Under the pieces are notes generated by a model that was not told where the DNA came from, did not search any database, and saw only the letters and a list, made by a program, of their open reading frames with translations. A stretch of DNA of 64,000 nt from Anoxybacillus sp050480245 (lineage in GTDB: Bacteria; Bacillota; Bacilli; Bacillales; Anoxybacillaceae), in NCBI GenBank assembly GCA_050480245.1, contig JBCNEQ010000051.1, one strand, 5' to 3'. This document shows positions 25,340-33,544 of the stretch, piece after piece. The translations under genes and the position numbers were made by a program. Position 1 is the stretch's first letter. Each line of letters begins with the position of its first letter.

Positions 25340-26461
25340 CTAGTGGACAGGCGTCCTTTTTAAGCAAACTAAATGATCGCGATGAATGACTTCTGGGCGG
25401 TGATGGAAAGAGTATTGTTTTGCGTGTTCACTTGCCATCCCTTTTACTTTTTGTAAGTCATCCGCAGCATAATATACTTGCCCTCTAGCGATCACGTCGC
25501 CTTTTTGATTGACGACGTTGACGACATCGAGCGCTTGGAACGAACCGAACACATTGGTCACCCCAGCAGGCAACAAGCTTTTTCCTTTATGTAAAAGGGC
25601 ATTTTCTGCTCCTTCATCAATTTCAATTGTTCCGGACACTTTTGAATGATAAGCAATCCATTGTTTGCGCATTTGCATCTGTTCTTGAAAAGGAGAGCCG
25701 ATATACGTCCCGTCGCCTTTTCCTTCTAAGATATGTTTGATTTTTTCTTTTCCTGTTCCTGTCCCGATAAAGACGCTGACACCAAAAGAAAGAGCTTTTT
25801 GTGCGGCAAGCAGCTTCGATTTCATTCCCCCCGTTCCAACCGCTGATCCGCTACCTCCAGCTTGTTCCAACAGTTCGTCAGTAATTTCAGACAGAAAATG
25901 ATATTTTTTTGCTTCCGAGCGGCTTGGGTGTTGGTCATATAGGCCGTTAATGTCCGTTAAAATGATCAAGGCATCCGCATGCAAAAAACCGGCTACAAGC
26001 GCGGACAATAAATCGTTATCTCCGAACGTCAACTCTTCCACTGAAATTGAGTCGTTTTCATTAATAATTGGAAGAACGCCACGTTCTAACAATGTAGAAA
26101 TTGTCGCAAATAAGTTACGAAACCGCTCGCGATCGTAAAAATCTGCGCGTGTTAACAACAATTGTCCGGCAACGATATCAAACGAACGAAAGGCGGAAAT
26201 GTAGCTTTGCATCAGCATTCCTTGCCCGACAGCCGCGGCTGCTTGTTTTCCCGCAATCGTTTTCGGACGCGAACGATACCCAAGCAGCCCAAACCCAGCG
26301 GCGACCGCTCCGGAAGAAATGAGAATGATATCGTGCCCAAGTTGTTTCATATGCGCAAGTGCTTCAACATGTTCACGTAGTTTTTGTTCCGAAAGCGTCC
26401 CGTTTTTTTCGGTTAATGAGCTACTGCCAATTTTGACGACGATTCGCTTTTTTCTCACCAT
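25340..26461 (-). CDS. proB: Glutamate 5-kinase with PUA domain
   Basis: First enzyme of proline synthesis: phosphorylates glutamate with ATP and is usually feedback-inhibited by proline. The 373 residues comprise an amino-acid kinase domain (VVKIGSSSLT at the start, ISSGAVAAGF, FGDNDLLSALVA, GTGGMKSKLLAA) and a C-terminal PUA domain from about residue 280. A GTG frame extends five codons further, but ATG 26461 follows AAAGGGGTGAA and is preferred. Transcription runs through a long leader with a T-box, so expression should rise when uncharged tRNA-Pro accumulates. Confidence 0.96.
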   Translation of the reverse strand: MVRKKRIVVKIGSSSLTEKNGTLSEQKLREHVEALAHMKQLGHDIILISSGAVAAGFGLLGYRSRPKTIAGKQAAAAVGQGMLMQSYISAFRSFDIVAGQLLLTRADFYDRERFRNLFATISTLLERGVLPIINENDSISVEELTFGDNDLLSALVAGFLHADALIILTDINGLYDQHPSRSEAKKYHFLSEITDELLEQAGGSGSAVGTGGMKSKLLAAQKALSFGVSVFIGTGTGKEKIKHILEGKGDGTYIGSPFQEQMQMRKQWIAYHSKVSGTIEIDEGAENALLHKGKSLLPAGVTNVFGSFQALDVVNVVNQKGDVIARGQVYYAADDLQKVKGMASEHAKQYSFHHRPEVIHRDHLVCLKRTPVH

Positions 26462-26483
26462 TTCACCCCTTTCCACAAAATAA

Positions 26484-26722
26484 AAAACGCTTTTTCGCCC
26501 TTACAGAAAAGGACGGAAAAGCATTTTTTCCGCGGTACCACCTTTTTTGGCGCAATGCGCCCACCTCTTACCCTGTAACGTAGGGAGACGGCTTATGTTT
26601 GCATAAGCGGCCGTATAGGGTAGGTTCAACCGACTTTCCGTGAGGAACCTTCCAGCCTATGGGTTCCATTCTCTGTCACATTCCATCGGTTTACTCGTCC
26701 CGTACCTCGTTCCATATATACC
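26484..26722 (-). promoter_or_regulatory. T-box leader of proBA, proline specifier
   Basis: On the minus strand the leader contains the conserved T-box segment AGGTGGTACCGCG (about 26531-26543) and, downstream, a terminator hairpin (GCTTTTCCGTCC pairing with GGGCGAAAAAGC, then GTTTTTTATTTT). Stem I upstream contains GAACCTACC; reading CCT at 26622-26624 as the specifier gives proline, which fits the genes controlled. The T-box class is certain from the core motif; the exact specifier is inferred by position. Confidence 0.88.
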
Positions 26723-26851
26723 TTTTTTCAGAATTATGAAACAAAAAAACAAAGATGTCAACGGATTTTTTGAACATAAAAAAGTAAATGTATGAAACTT
26801 TTACCTGTATTTATACGTTATAATGGAATAAAGGAGAAAGGAGTGGAAAAC

Positions 26852-27754
26852 ATGGGATTAGTGTTGCAACATGTAACAAAACAGTTTGGCTCGTTTACAG
26901 CAGTAGATGATGTGACGTTGTCTATTCCGGAAAAGGGTATATTTGGATTTCTGGGGGCGAACGGAGCAGGAAAAACGACAACATTTCGAATGATCTTAGG
27001 ATTGCTTGAGCCAACGAAAGGGGAGATTACATGGAACGGTGAGCATATTACGTATAGACATAGTCATCTCATCGGATATTTGCCGGAAGAAAGAGGATTG
27101 TATCCAAAACTAAAAGTAAAAGAACAGCTTATTTATTTAGGGAGATTGCGAGGATTACATAAAGAAGAAATTGTAAAAGAAATGCACAATTGGCTGGAGC
27201 GTTTTAAAATCCCGCAATATGAAAATCAAAAAGTAGAACAGTTATCGAAAGGTAATCAACAAAAAATTCAATTTATCGCTGCGGTGTTACATCGTCCGCA
27301 ATTGCTGATTTTAGATGAACCATTCAGCGGATTAGATCCGGTAAATGTTGAAATGTTGAAAAAGGCAGTAATAGATTTACAACAACAAGGAACAACGATT
27401 GTCTTTTCAAGTCACCGGATGGAACATGTTGAACAATTATGTGAACATATATGCATTATGCATAAAGGAAGACCTATTGTTCATGGATCAATTAAAGAAA
27501 TTAAGCAATCTTTCGGCAAGAAAAATGTCATTATTCACGGAGAACTTCCGTTTGAAACATTAACAAACGTTCCTGGCGTATTAAAAATGGAGAAAACGGT
27601 TGAAGGAGTTCGCTTACAAATAGCAGATGAAAGTGTATCCCAGCGCATTCTTGAACATATTTATGCAAAAGGATTTATTCGCACATTTTCATTAGAAGAA
27701 CCATCGTTGAATGATATTTTTATTGAGAAAGTAGGTGCAGCGTATGAACAATAA
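26852..27754 (+). CDS. yhaQ: ABC exporter ATP-binding protein (YhaQ/NatA-like)
   Basis: A 300-residue ATPase of an ABC-2 type exporter. The Walker A motif is GANGAGKTT (residues ~36-44). The signature is LSKGNQQK rather than LSGGQ, which is usual for this subfamily. Walker B is LLILDEPFSGLDP, with an H-loop SSHRMEHVEQLC. A C-terminal extension of about 90 residues ends SLEEPSLNDIFIEKVG, typical of sodium/antibiotic efflux ATPases. ATG 26852 follows two tandem AAAGGAG sites. It overlaps the permease gene by 11 bases. B. subtilis NatAB and YhaQP are the nearest systems I recall; the substrate is not certain. Confidence 0.87.
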   Translation: MGLVLQHVTKQFGSFTAVDDVTLSIPEKGIFGFLGANGAGKTTTFRMILGLLEPTKGEITWNGEHITYRHSHLIGYLPEERGLYPKLKVKEQLIYLGRLRGLHKEEIVKEMHNWLERFKIPQYENQKVEQLSKGNQQKIQFIAAVLHRPQLLILDEPFSGLDPVNVEMLKKAVIDLQQQGTTIVFSSHRMEHVEQLCEHICIMHKGRPIVHGSIKEIKQSFGKKNVIIHGELPFETLTNVPGVLKMEKTVEGVRLQIADESVSQRILEHIYAKGFIRTFSLEEPSLNDIFIEKVGAAYEQ

Positions 27755-28973
27755 GTTTTGGATTGTTTTTCTCCATACGTATGTAACAAAATTAAAATCA
27801 AAGTCTTTTTTCATTTCAACGATTGTTACTGCTTTGATTGTATTTGGTATTAGTCAGCTAGATCGTATCATTGAAGCGTTTAGCGATAATGGTCAAAAAA
27901 CAATTGGTGTTATTGATGAAACAAATGGGTGGTACGAAGCATTGCAATCGCAATTGCAATCGAATAAAGAAATAAAACTTGTTCGCCATGATAAAAGTGA
28001 GGAACAGGCAAAAGAACTTGTCCAAACAGAAAAGTGGTATGCGTATATTGTACTTGATGTACAAAACGGTCAGCCGAAAGTGACATATTATGCAAAAAAT
28101 ATTGCAGATAGTGATGTCATTCATGGCATTGAGCAAGCATTGCAACAAGTTAAAATTGCGATGATGGCAAAACAAATTGGATTAACGTATGAACAAATAA
28201 ACGCATTATATGCTCCAATTTCCATAGAAAAAGTAGCGCTTGAAGAACATGCAAAAACAGAAGAACAATTAAATCAAGCAAGAGCGATCGTATATGTGCT
28301 ATTGTTTGCGATGTATATGTTCGTGTTAATGTACGGAAGTATGATTATGATGGAAGTAGCAACGGAAAAATCATCACGTATTATGGAAATTTTAATTTCA
28401 AGTATCTCACCTGTTCAACAATTGTTCGGAAAAATTTTAGGAGTTGCTTTGTTAAGTTTGACGCAGTTTATGTTTATTTTTTCAGTTGGCTATGTCTCGA
28501 TGAAACAAAGCGATATATTGCATCAGTTGCTTGGTATGAATGAACTCCCGCTTTCTTTAATTACGTACGGCATTATCTTTTTCTTGCTCGGTTATTTGTT
28601 GTACGCGATGTTATTTGCGGTACTTGGCTCGATTGTCAGTCGAGTAGAAGAAGTGCAACAAATGGCTGGACCTGTCACAATGTTAGTTGTCGCTGCGTTT
28701 ATTATGGCGATGTTTGGCTTGAATGCACCGGAATCTCCGTTTATTGCAGCAATGTCGTTTGTTCCATTTTTTGCTCCAATGATTATGTTTTTACGAATCG
28801 GAATGCTAAACGTTCCAGTTTGGGAAATCGCTCTTAGCATTGCTTTGCTTATTGGGACAATCGCCTTTTTATTTGTGTTTGGATCAAAAATATATCGCGG
28901 TGGCGTGCTCATGTATAATCAAACATCTTCATGGAAAGATCTCAAACGGGCATGGCAATTAACGAAAAAATGA
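27744..28973 (+). CDS. yhaP: ABC-2 type exporter permease (YhaP/NatB-like)
   Basis: A 409-residue membrane protein with one N-terminal span, a large external domain (residues ~40-180, with IGVIDETNGWYEAL and EQINALYAPI), then five to six C-terminal spans. The EKSSRIMEILISSISPVQQLFGKI segment is typical of NatB-like permeases. ATG 27744 lies inside the end of yhaQ, so the pair is translationally coupled. The terminator begins directly after the stop. Export of Na+ or toxic compounds is the family expectation only. Confidence 0.87.
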   Translation: MNNKFWIVFLHTYVTKLKSKSFFISTIVTALIVFGISQLDRIIEAFSDNGQKTIGVIDETNGWYEALQSQLQSNKEIKLVRHDKSEEQAKELVQTEKWYAYIVLDVQNGQPKVTYYAKNIADSDVIHGIEQALQQVKIAMMAKQIGLTYEQINALYAPISIEKVALEEHAKTEEQLNQARAIVYVLLFAMYMFVLMYGSMIMMEVATEKSSRIMEILISSISPVQQLFGKILGVALLSLTQFMFIFSVGYVSMKQSDILHQLLGMNELPLSLITYGIIFFLLGYLLYAMLFAVLGSIVSRVEEVQQMAGPVTMLVVAAFIMAMFGLNAPESPFIAAMSFVPFFAPMIMFLRIGMLNVPVWEIALSIALLIGTIAFLFVFGSKIYRGGVLMYNQTSSWKDLKRAWQLTKK

Positions 28974-28999
28974 AAAACCGAGCAAACAGCTCGGTTTTT
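28973..28999. terminator. Terminator between yhaP and the PCYCGC lipoprotein gene
   Basis: AAAAACCGAGC pairs perfectly with GCTCGGTTTTT around a five-base loop. It serves two convergent genes and overlaps the lipoprotein stop codon. Confidence 0.88.
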
Positions 29000-29468
29000 A
29001 CATCGGCTTTGTCGGTGTCGGCTTCGCATAGCCTTCTTTATATGTTTCATCAATAAGACGGCGAATGTCTTGCACAGACATACCTTTTTCATATTGCTTG
29101 ATTGAAATGGCTGCGATTTCTAAACAAACTCCGCACTTTGTCGCATGGTCATCCCAGACGATGGCACCATCGCTTTTGTTGTCATATACAAAACAATCAT
29201 AATTATTTTTGTGATCAACCGATTCACCACAGCCGCAATAACAGGGGATGTTTTCTAACAACGTTTGATGATTTGCAGCCTGTTCGTACAAATGAGCCAT
29301 GGATTCGTTATGTTTGGCTAAAAAAGACGGCAAACGATGAATGGAAGCCGTTTCTTCGCGTATATCATTTGTTTGATGTTCCTCAGCATGATCATTTTCT
29401 TTTTGTGCACATCCACTTAGCAATAAACTAATGGAAAGTATTGCGCTAAACGTAGCTCGCTTTTTCAT
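28998..29468 (-). CDS. Lipoprotein with PCYCGC motif
   Basis: A 156-residue predicted lipoprotein: basic start MKKRATF, hydrophobic core and lipobox LLSGC. The mature part has the family-defining PCYCGCGESVDHKNNYDCFV followed by HATKCGVCLEIA, a set of paired cysteines suggesting metal or disulfide chemistry on the outer face of the membrane. The family is widespread in Bacillaceae and has no agreed function. The frame is open to 29519, but ATG 29468 has AAAAGGATGGG upstream and starts the signal peptide. It is monocistronic and convergent with the exporter genes. Confidence 0.82.
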   Translation of the reverse strand: MKKRATFSAILSISLLLSGCAQKENDHAEEHQTNDIREETASIHRLPSFLAKHNESMAHLYEQAANHQTLLENIPCYCGCGESVDHKNNYDCFVYDNKSDGAIVWDDHATKCGVCLEIAAISIKQYEKGMSVQDIRRLIDETYKEGYAKPTPTKPM

Positions 29469-29591
29469 ATCACCCATCCTTTTATTACGAAATTCATTAT
29501 ACAGTCCGACTTTTTTCACTATTTCTTTTTATCTTTTCTACTATTATAATAAAAATAATGGAAAATGATAAGGAAAAAAGGTGGGGGAAAA

Positions 29592-31514
29592 ATGGATTGC
29601 ATCGAGGTAAAAGGAAACACGGTAGAAGAAGCGATTGCAGAAGGGCTAAAACAACTTCAAGCGACGCGTGAAGATGTCGTCATTGAAATCGTTCAACAAG
29701 AGCGTAAAAAATTGTTTGGCATCGTTTCGCAGCCTTCCATTGTTCGATTAACGAAGAAACAACAAGCACAACGAGTTCTCCAACAGGACGAAGGAAAAGC
29801 TTGGATTCAAGATGGGGTCTTCCATTATGAATGTTTGGATATAGGTCCGACGATTGTTATTGGTGAAGGCGTCACCTGTCTATATAATGGAAAACAAATC
29901 GAAGGAAGTGTGACGTTACAAGAAGGCGACGACGTTCGCATTTGCCCAAAGCAAGAAAGCATTGCACAATCCGTTTGGAGAGTTGATGTAGATGCAAGAA
30001 AGATGGAGGCAACGTTGACGTTTGTACCTTGGGTACGACGCCGATATGTACTTGAAGATCAGCAACCATCTAACAAATTACATATACAAGCAAAAATGGA
30101 GAATGAGCTCATTTATGATGTGTCATATGAGCAAGTGATGGCGAAACTGCAAGAGTTAGGGATTGTTTACGGCGTGAACGAAGACATGATTCGAGAAGTG
30201 TTGCAGTCGGAGAAAAAAGTAAGCACGACTATAGCAAAAGGAGTTGAGCCAATTGAAGGAAAAGACGGTTGGGTGGAAGTAAAAGTAGGAGAGGGGAAAA
30301 GGAAGCCGAAAGTACGTGAAGATGGAACGGTTGATTATCGTGAAATGGAAACGCTCGCAACGGTCGGTGAAGGAGATTTAATCGCGATTGTTCATCCCCC
30401 GCAGCCTGGAAAGCCGGGATTAACGGTAACGAATGAAGTGATTCCTGTTCGCGAAGTGCATCCAGTCATGATTAAACTAGGCAAAGGTGTAATGATGGAT
30501 GAAAACCGCATTTTAGCAACAACAGGAGGAAGGCCACAAATAGCGAAAAAAGGAAAAACGGTCGTTGTCTCCATTATTCCAAAGCTCGTTCATCAAGGTG
30601 ATGTCGATTTATCGGTAGGAAACATTCATTTTAAAGGCGATGTTGAAATTACAGGCAATGTTCAAGACGAGATGGTCGTTGAAGCGCTCGGTAGTATTAT
30701 GATTTTACAAAATGTCAATCGAGCAAAAATTCGTGCGCAACAATCTATTTTTATTCAACAAAACGTCATTGGCGGTACAGTCACATCAGGTGAAAATAAA
30801 ATGCTCGTTACACAGCTTATCGGTTTATTACAACAAATTCGCCACTCGCTTGAACGAATGATTGTTGCTATTCAACAATTGATGGTCATGTCAAAAATTC
30901 GCGAACAAGATATTTATCCGCTAACGAAAAGGCTGCTTGAAAGTAAGTTTCAAACGATGATGGAAGCAATGAAAAAGTATAAAATGATGTGCGAACAAAA
31001 ACGCGAACAAATTGGTGAACAATGGTTCGATATCGGTTCGCAGTTGGATGGCTGTTTGCTTGCGGATCGTCCAAACCATTTTCATTGTTTAGAGGGCATG
31101 GCAAACTTGCTTCGTGAACTCAATGCATTTATTGGACAATACGATCGCGAAGAAAACGATGCAATTGAACTTTCGCATGCCTCAAATAGCGTCATTCATG
31201 GAAGTGGTGACGTGATTGTAGCGGGGAAAGGTTGTTATAATTGCAATATTTATGCTGGGGGAACATTGACTGTTCATGGAGTATTACGTGGCGGTGAAGC
31301 GTATGCTCAAAAAGGGATGAAAATTAAAGAAGTCGGATCTTCGCTTGGTATTAAGACGGTGTTAGCTGTGCCAAAGGGAGAGATGATTTATATTGAACAT
31401 GTTTGGGAAGGAACAATTGTACAATTTGGTAAAAAGACGTATACATTTTTTGAAGAAAAAAAATATGTTGAAATGAAATGGGACGACGAACGTCAAGAAA
31501 TTATATTTGGATAA
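29592..31514 (+). CDS. FapA-like protein (Jag_N plus DUF342)
   Basis: A 640-residue soluble protein. Residues 1-55 form a Jag_N-type domain (IEVKGNTVEEAIAEGLKQL ... KLFGIVS). Residues ~170-400 form the DUF342/FapA beta-helix region (VKVGEGKRKPKVREDGTVDYREME, IVHPPQPGKPGLTVTNEV, GNIHFKGDVEITGNVQDEM). A coiled coil follows at ~410-500, and a second beta-helix part at the end (VIHGSGDVIVAGKGCYNCNIYAGGTLTVHGVLRGG). FapA proteins have been linked to flagellar or polar assembly in other bacteria; the role here is unproven. ATG 29592 has AGGTGGGGG upstream. A truncated paralogue lies at 21698. Confidence 0.8.
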   Translation: MDCIEVKGNTVEEAIAEGLKQLQATREDVVIEIVQQERKKLFGIVSQPSIVRLTKKQQAQRVLQQDEGKAWIQDGVFHYECLDIGPTIVIGEGVTCLYNGKQIEGSVTLQEGDDVRICPKQESIAQSVWRVDVDARKMEATLTFVPWVRRRYVLEDQQPSNKLHIQAKMENELIYDVSYEQVMAKLQELGIVYGVNEDMIREVLQSEKKVSTTIAKGVEPIEGKDGWVEVKVGEGKRKPKVREDGTVDYREMETLATVGEGDLIAIVHPPQPGKPGLTVTNEVIPVREVHPVMIKLGKGVMMDENRILATTGGRPQIAKKGKTVVVSIIPKLVHQGDVDLSVGNIHFKGDVEITGNVQDEMVVEALGSIMILQNVNRAKIRAQQSIFIQQNVIGGTVTSGENKMLVTQLIGLLQQIRHSLERMIVAIQQLMVMSKIREQDIYPLTKRLLESKFQTMMEAMKKYKMMCEQKREQIGEQWFDIGSQLDGCLLADRPNHFHCLEGMANLLRELNAFIGQYDREENDAIELSHASNSVIHGSGDVIVAGKGCYNCNIYAGGTLTVHGVLRGGEAYAQKGMKIKEVGSSLGIKTVLAVPKGEMIYIEHVWEGTIVQFGKKTYTFFEEKKYVEMKWDDERQEIIFG

Positions 31515-31547
31515 AAGACGCAAGCCAATAAAGGCGATGCGTCTTTT
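31513..31547 (+). terminator. Terminator after the FapA-like gene
   Basis: AAAAGACGCA pairs with TGCGTCTTTT, with a GCC/GGC pair inside the loop. Confidence 0.8.
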
Positions 31548-31619
31548 GTATATATACTTTTTTGATATAGTATAATGAAAATGTTCTTAATTTTCTTTCT
31601 TTTTAAAGGGGGGCATAGA

Positions 31620-31918
31620 ATGAAAGCGGTTACGGATGGGGATATTTTATGGACACCGACGAAAGAACAAATCGAACAATCAAGCGTGAAAAAGTACATG
31701 GATTGGCTAAAAGAGAAAAAGGGGCTTGCATTTGATTCGCATGCGGCGTTATGAAAATGGTCGGTCGCTTCGGCACTGAAAAAACTTGGCGTCAAACAAG
31801 GAGACCGCGTCGTTGTTTATATGCCGAATATTCCGGAAACAGTTGTCGCATTGTTACAACTAATCACGAAACACGAAATGAAATACGCGCATTTGCTGCG
31901 CCGGTCGAAAGCGGGCTG
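31620..31918 (+). pseudogene. Acyl/acetoacetyl-CoA synthetase remnant
   Basis: ATG 31620, with AAAGGGGGGC upstream, opens ILWTPTKEQIEQSSVKKYMD and FDSHAAL, then an in-frame TGA at 31752-31754 stands where the family has Trp (LWKWSV). The frame continues as KWSV but then jumps directly to ALKKLGVKQGDRVVVYMP and NIPETVVALL, a motif normally some 70 residues further on, so an internal deletion has occurred. After about 31855 it fuses to unrelated sequence. It is the remnant of an AMP-forming acyl-CoA ligase, most like acetoacetyl-CoA synthetase. It cannot be functional. Confidence 0.75.
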
Positions 31919-32182
31919 AACGAACTCATACAGTCGCTAAAACAATTGCACGGCCAACGAGAAGACGTGCAAACGTACCACGCCAAAAAAATCGCCAACC
32001 GCCTTTGCGACTTGTATTTAAGTGTCGTAGCGTTAAAAGAAGCGGAAGAAAACGAACGAAAACAAATTATCGCCCGCCTTTTCTTACAGCATATTTGGGG
32101 ATGCGATTTATTCGATGCCGAGATGTTATCGGTTCGTCATTTTGATTTAGTCATGAATGAAACGAAAGAGGTAGAAGTATAA
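31855..32182 (+). pseudogene. C-terminal remnant, possibly of an acyl-CoA dehydrogenase
   Basis: Following the ligase remnant, a frame gives GLNELIQSLKQLHGQREDVQ, then TYHAKKIANRLCDLYLSVVALKEAEENERKQIIARLFLQHIWG and a stop at 32182. The helical pattern resembles the extreme C-terminal domain of acyl-CoA dehydrogenases, and the partner gene fits fatty-acid or ketone metabolism. It has no start of its own and joins the ligase piece near 31855-31915 with a frame change. The family assignment is tentative. Confidence 0.5.
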
Positions 32183-32216
32183 AAAGGCAAGGGACCAAGT
32201 CGGTTCCTTGCCTTAT
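32181..32216. terminator. Bidirectional terminator
   Basis: AAGGCAAGG-G-ACC pairs with GGT-T-CCTTGCCTT between two convergent transcripts. Confidence 0.8.
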
Positions 32217-32866
32217 AGTAAAACAAACACCGCCAAAAAATGAGCCACAGACCCGCCTAATACAAACAAGTGCCAGACAGCATGATGAAATTTAAAGCCG
32301 CGCCATACGTAAAAAACAGCGCCGACTGTGTACAAAATTCCGCCGATGACTAAATATAACACACCGTTTGGCGAAAGGTTGGAAACGAGCGGTTTCCATG
32401 CAAATACAATCAACCAGCCCATGATGATATATATGATCGTCGATGTATATAAAAAGCGGTTGACGAAAAAGCATTTAAATACGGTACCGAGGAGCGCAAG
32501 CCCCCAGACGATGCCAAATAACGTCCAACCGATCGCTCCTCTCACCGCTAAAAACAGAAACGGCGTATATGTGCCTGCAATAAAAAAGTAAATCGCCGAA
32601 TGGTCGAAAATTTCAAACAATCGCTTCCAGCGTCCTTCCGGCAACGCGTGCACAATCGTTGATGACAAATACAAAATAAGCATCGTGCTTCCAAACAACG
32701 TAAAACTAACAACGTGCCATACATTTCCGTACATCGCAGCCATGGCCGTCAAAATAACGAGCGCCGCGATACTAAACACCGCACCGATGCCATGAGTAAT
32801 CGCATGCACGATTTCTTCTTCTTTCGTAAACGTATGGGTGAAAGCCAATAGTCTCATTCCTTTCAT
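32213..32866 (-). CDS. Haemolysin III / TrhA family (PAQR) membrane protein
   Basis: A 217-residue seven-span membrane protein of the PAQR-like haemolysin III family (YplQ in B. subtilis), linked to membrane energetics and fatty-acid homeostasis. The metal-site residues of the superfamily are visible: EIVHAITHGIG at the N-terminus, STIVHAL and IFDHSAIYFFIAGTYTPFL in the middle, and HHAVWHLFVLGGSVAHF near the end. The annotated ATG 32866 has no clear ribosome site; AAAGGA lies nine bases before a TTG six codons in (LAFTHTF), which may be the true start. It is monocistronic. Confidence 0.87.
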   Translation of the reverse strand: MKGMRLLAFTHTFTKEEEIVHAITHGIGAVFSIAALVILTAMAAMYGNVWHVVSFTLFGSTMLILYLSSTIVHALPEGRWKRLFEIFDHSAIYFFIAGTYTPFLFLAVRGAIGWTLFGIVWGLALLGTVFKCFFVNRFLYTSTIIYIIMGWLIVFAWKPLVSNLSPNGVLYLVIGGILYTVGAVFYVWRGFKFHHAVWHLFVLGGSVAHFLAVFVLL

Positions 32867-32884
32867 TGAAAGACATTTTGTTTA

Positions 32885-33448
32885 TTATACCACATCGATA
32901 TACATTTTTGTGCATTGTTGTTTTCGTTCGCGACATAATGGAAAAAAGAGAGGTGAGGACGATGCAAATACAGGTAGAAAGGCAACGAAAGACAAAAAAT
33001 GGCCTGTACCATCGTTTATTGGTGTGTTGTTACTTGCGGCGATTGCGTGTGTCGCCATTTCCATTTGCGTCGGTTGGAATTTGACACATAAAGAGCGAAA
33101 AGTTTGTTGTTGGGGATGACTGTCTTTTTTCGTTTGGAGCAAATAGATTGTTAAACGACTATCTGGGTCGCGATCAACGAGCGCTGCGATTTTTTCGAAT
33201 GTACTCGCAGCAAAGTCTTTGCTTTTTAGCTGATATATTAGGTCTTTTACACAAGCTTTTCGATCATATCGATTACCAAAATAAATGCCGATAATCGTCT
33301 GAAACACGTAAAAACCAATGACAACATATAATTCTGTTCCATGGAGTTGTGTTAAATCAATTGTACCGTTCATAGCCATTATTTCTGGTAACAATACAAG
33401 TTGGCTAACGAATAAGCCGATTGTTTTTCCGATATGTTGTTTAAGCAT
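32885..33448 (-). CDS. Hypothetical two-span membrane protein, C-terminus doubtful
   Basis: ATG 33448 has GAGAGAGGTG upstream and starts MLKQHIGKTIGLFVSQLVLL. Two hydrophobic spans (residues ~8-25 and ~40-58) precede a soluble stretch, NRYDRKACVKDLIYQLKSKD and FAASTFEKIAALVDRD. Up to about 33115 it looks like a genuine protein. The remaining 75 codons lie antisense to another coding-like stretch, end in an unlikely cysteine-rich tail and overlap the next gene's promoter region. The gene is therefore probably 3'-truncated by a rearrangement. I do not recognise the family. Confidence 0.4.
   Translation of the reverse strand: MLKQHIGKTIGLFVSQLVLLPEIMAMNGTIDLTQLHGTELYVVIGFYVFQTIIGIYFGNRYDRKACVKDLIYQLKSKDFAASTFEKIAALVDRDPDSRLTIYLLQTKKDSHPQQQTFRSLCVKFQPTQMEMATHAIAASNNTPINDGTGHFLSFVAFLPVFASSSPLFFPLCRERKQQCTKMYIDVV
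32962..33119 (+). pseudogene. Small single-span membrane protein with a homopolymer frameshift
   Basis: ATG 32962 follows AGGTGAGGACG and reads MQIQVERQRKTKN. One extra base in the run of six A near 32994 would shift into KKWPVPSFIGVLLLAAIACV followed by a short polar tail, a basic segment plus a convincing membrane span ending at 33119. As it stands, the two parts are in different frames. The function is unknown. Confidence 0.4.
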
Positions 33449-33516
33449 ATACGTCACCTCTCTCCATACTATGAATCAAACGCGCCATTGGGATGGACAA
33501 ATAAAAGTGAAATAAA

Positions 33517-33541
33517 AAAAGGGCGAGATGACTGCCCTTTT
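33517..33541 (-). terminator. Terminator after the YjiH-like gene
   Basis: AAAAGGGC pairs with GCCCTTTT; on the minus strand it is followed by TTTTTTTATTT. Confidence 0.75.
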
Positions 33542-33544
33542 GCG

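Noticed and set aside
32885..33448. Idea that this membrane protein is a truncated GGDEF cyclase
   Set aside because: The segment ALVDRDPDSRLT superficially resembles a GGDEF start, but the diagnostic NRR and GGDEF motifs are absent; no function assigned.
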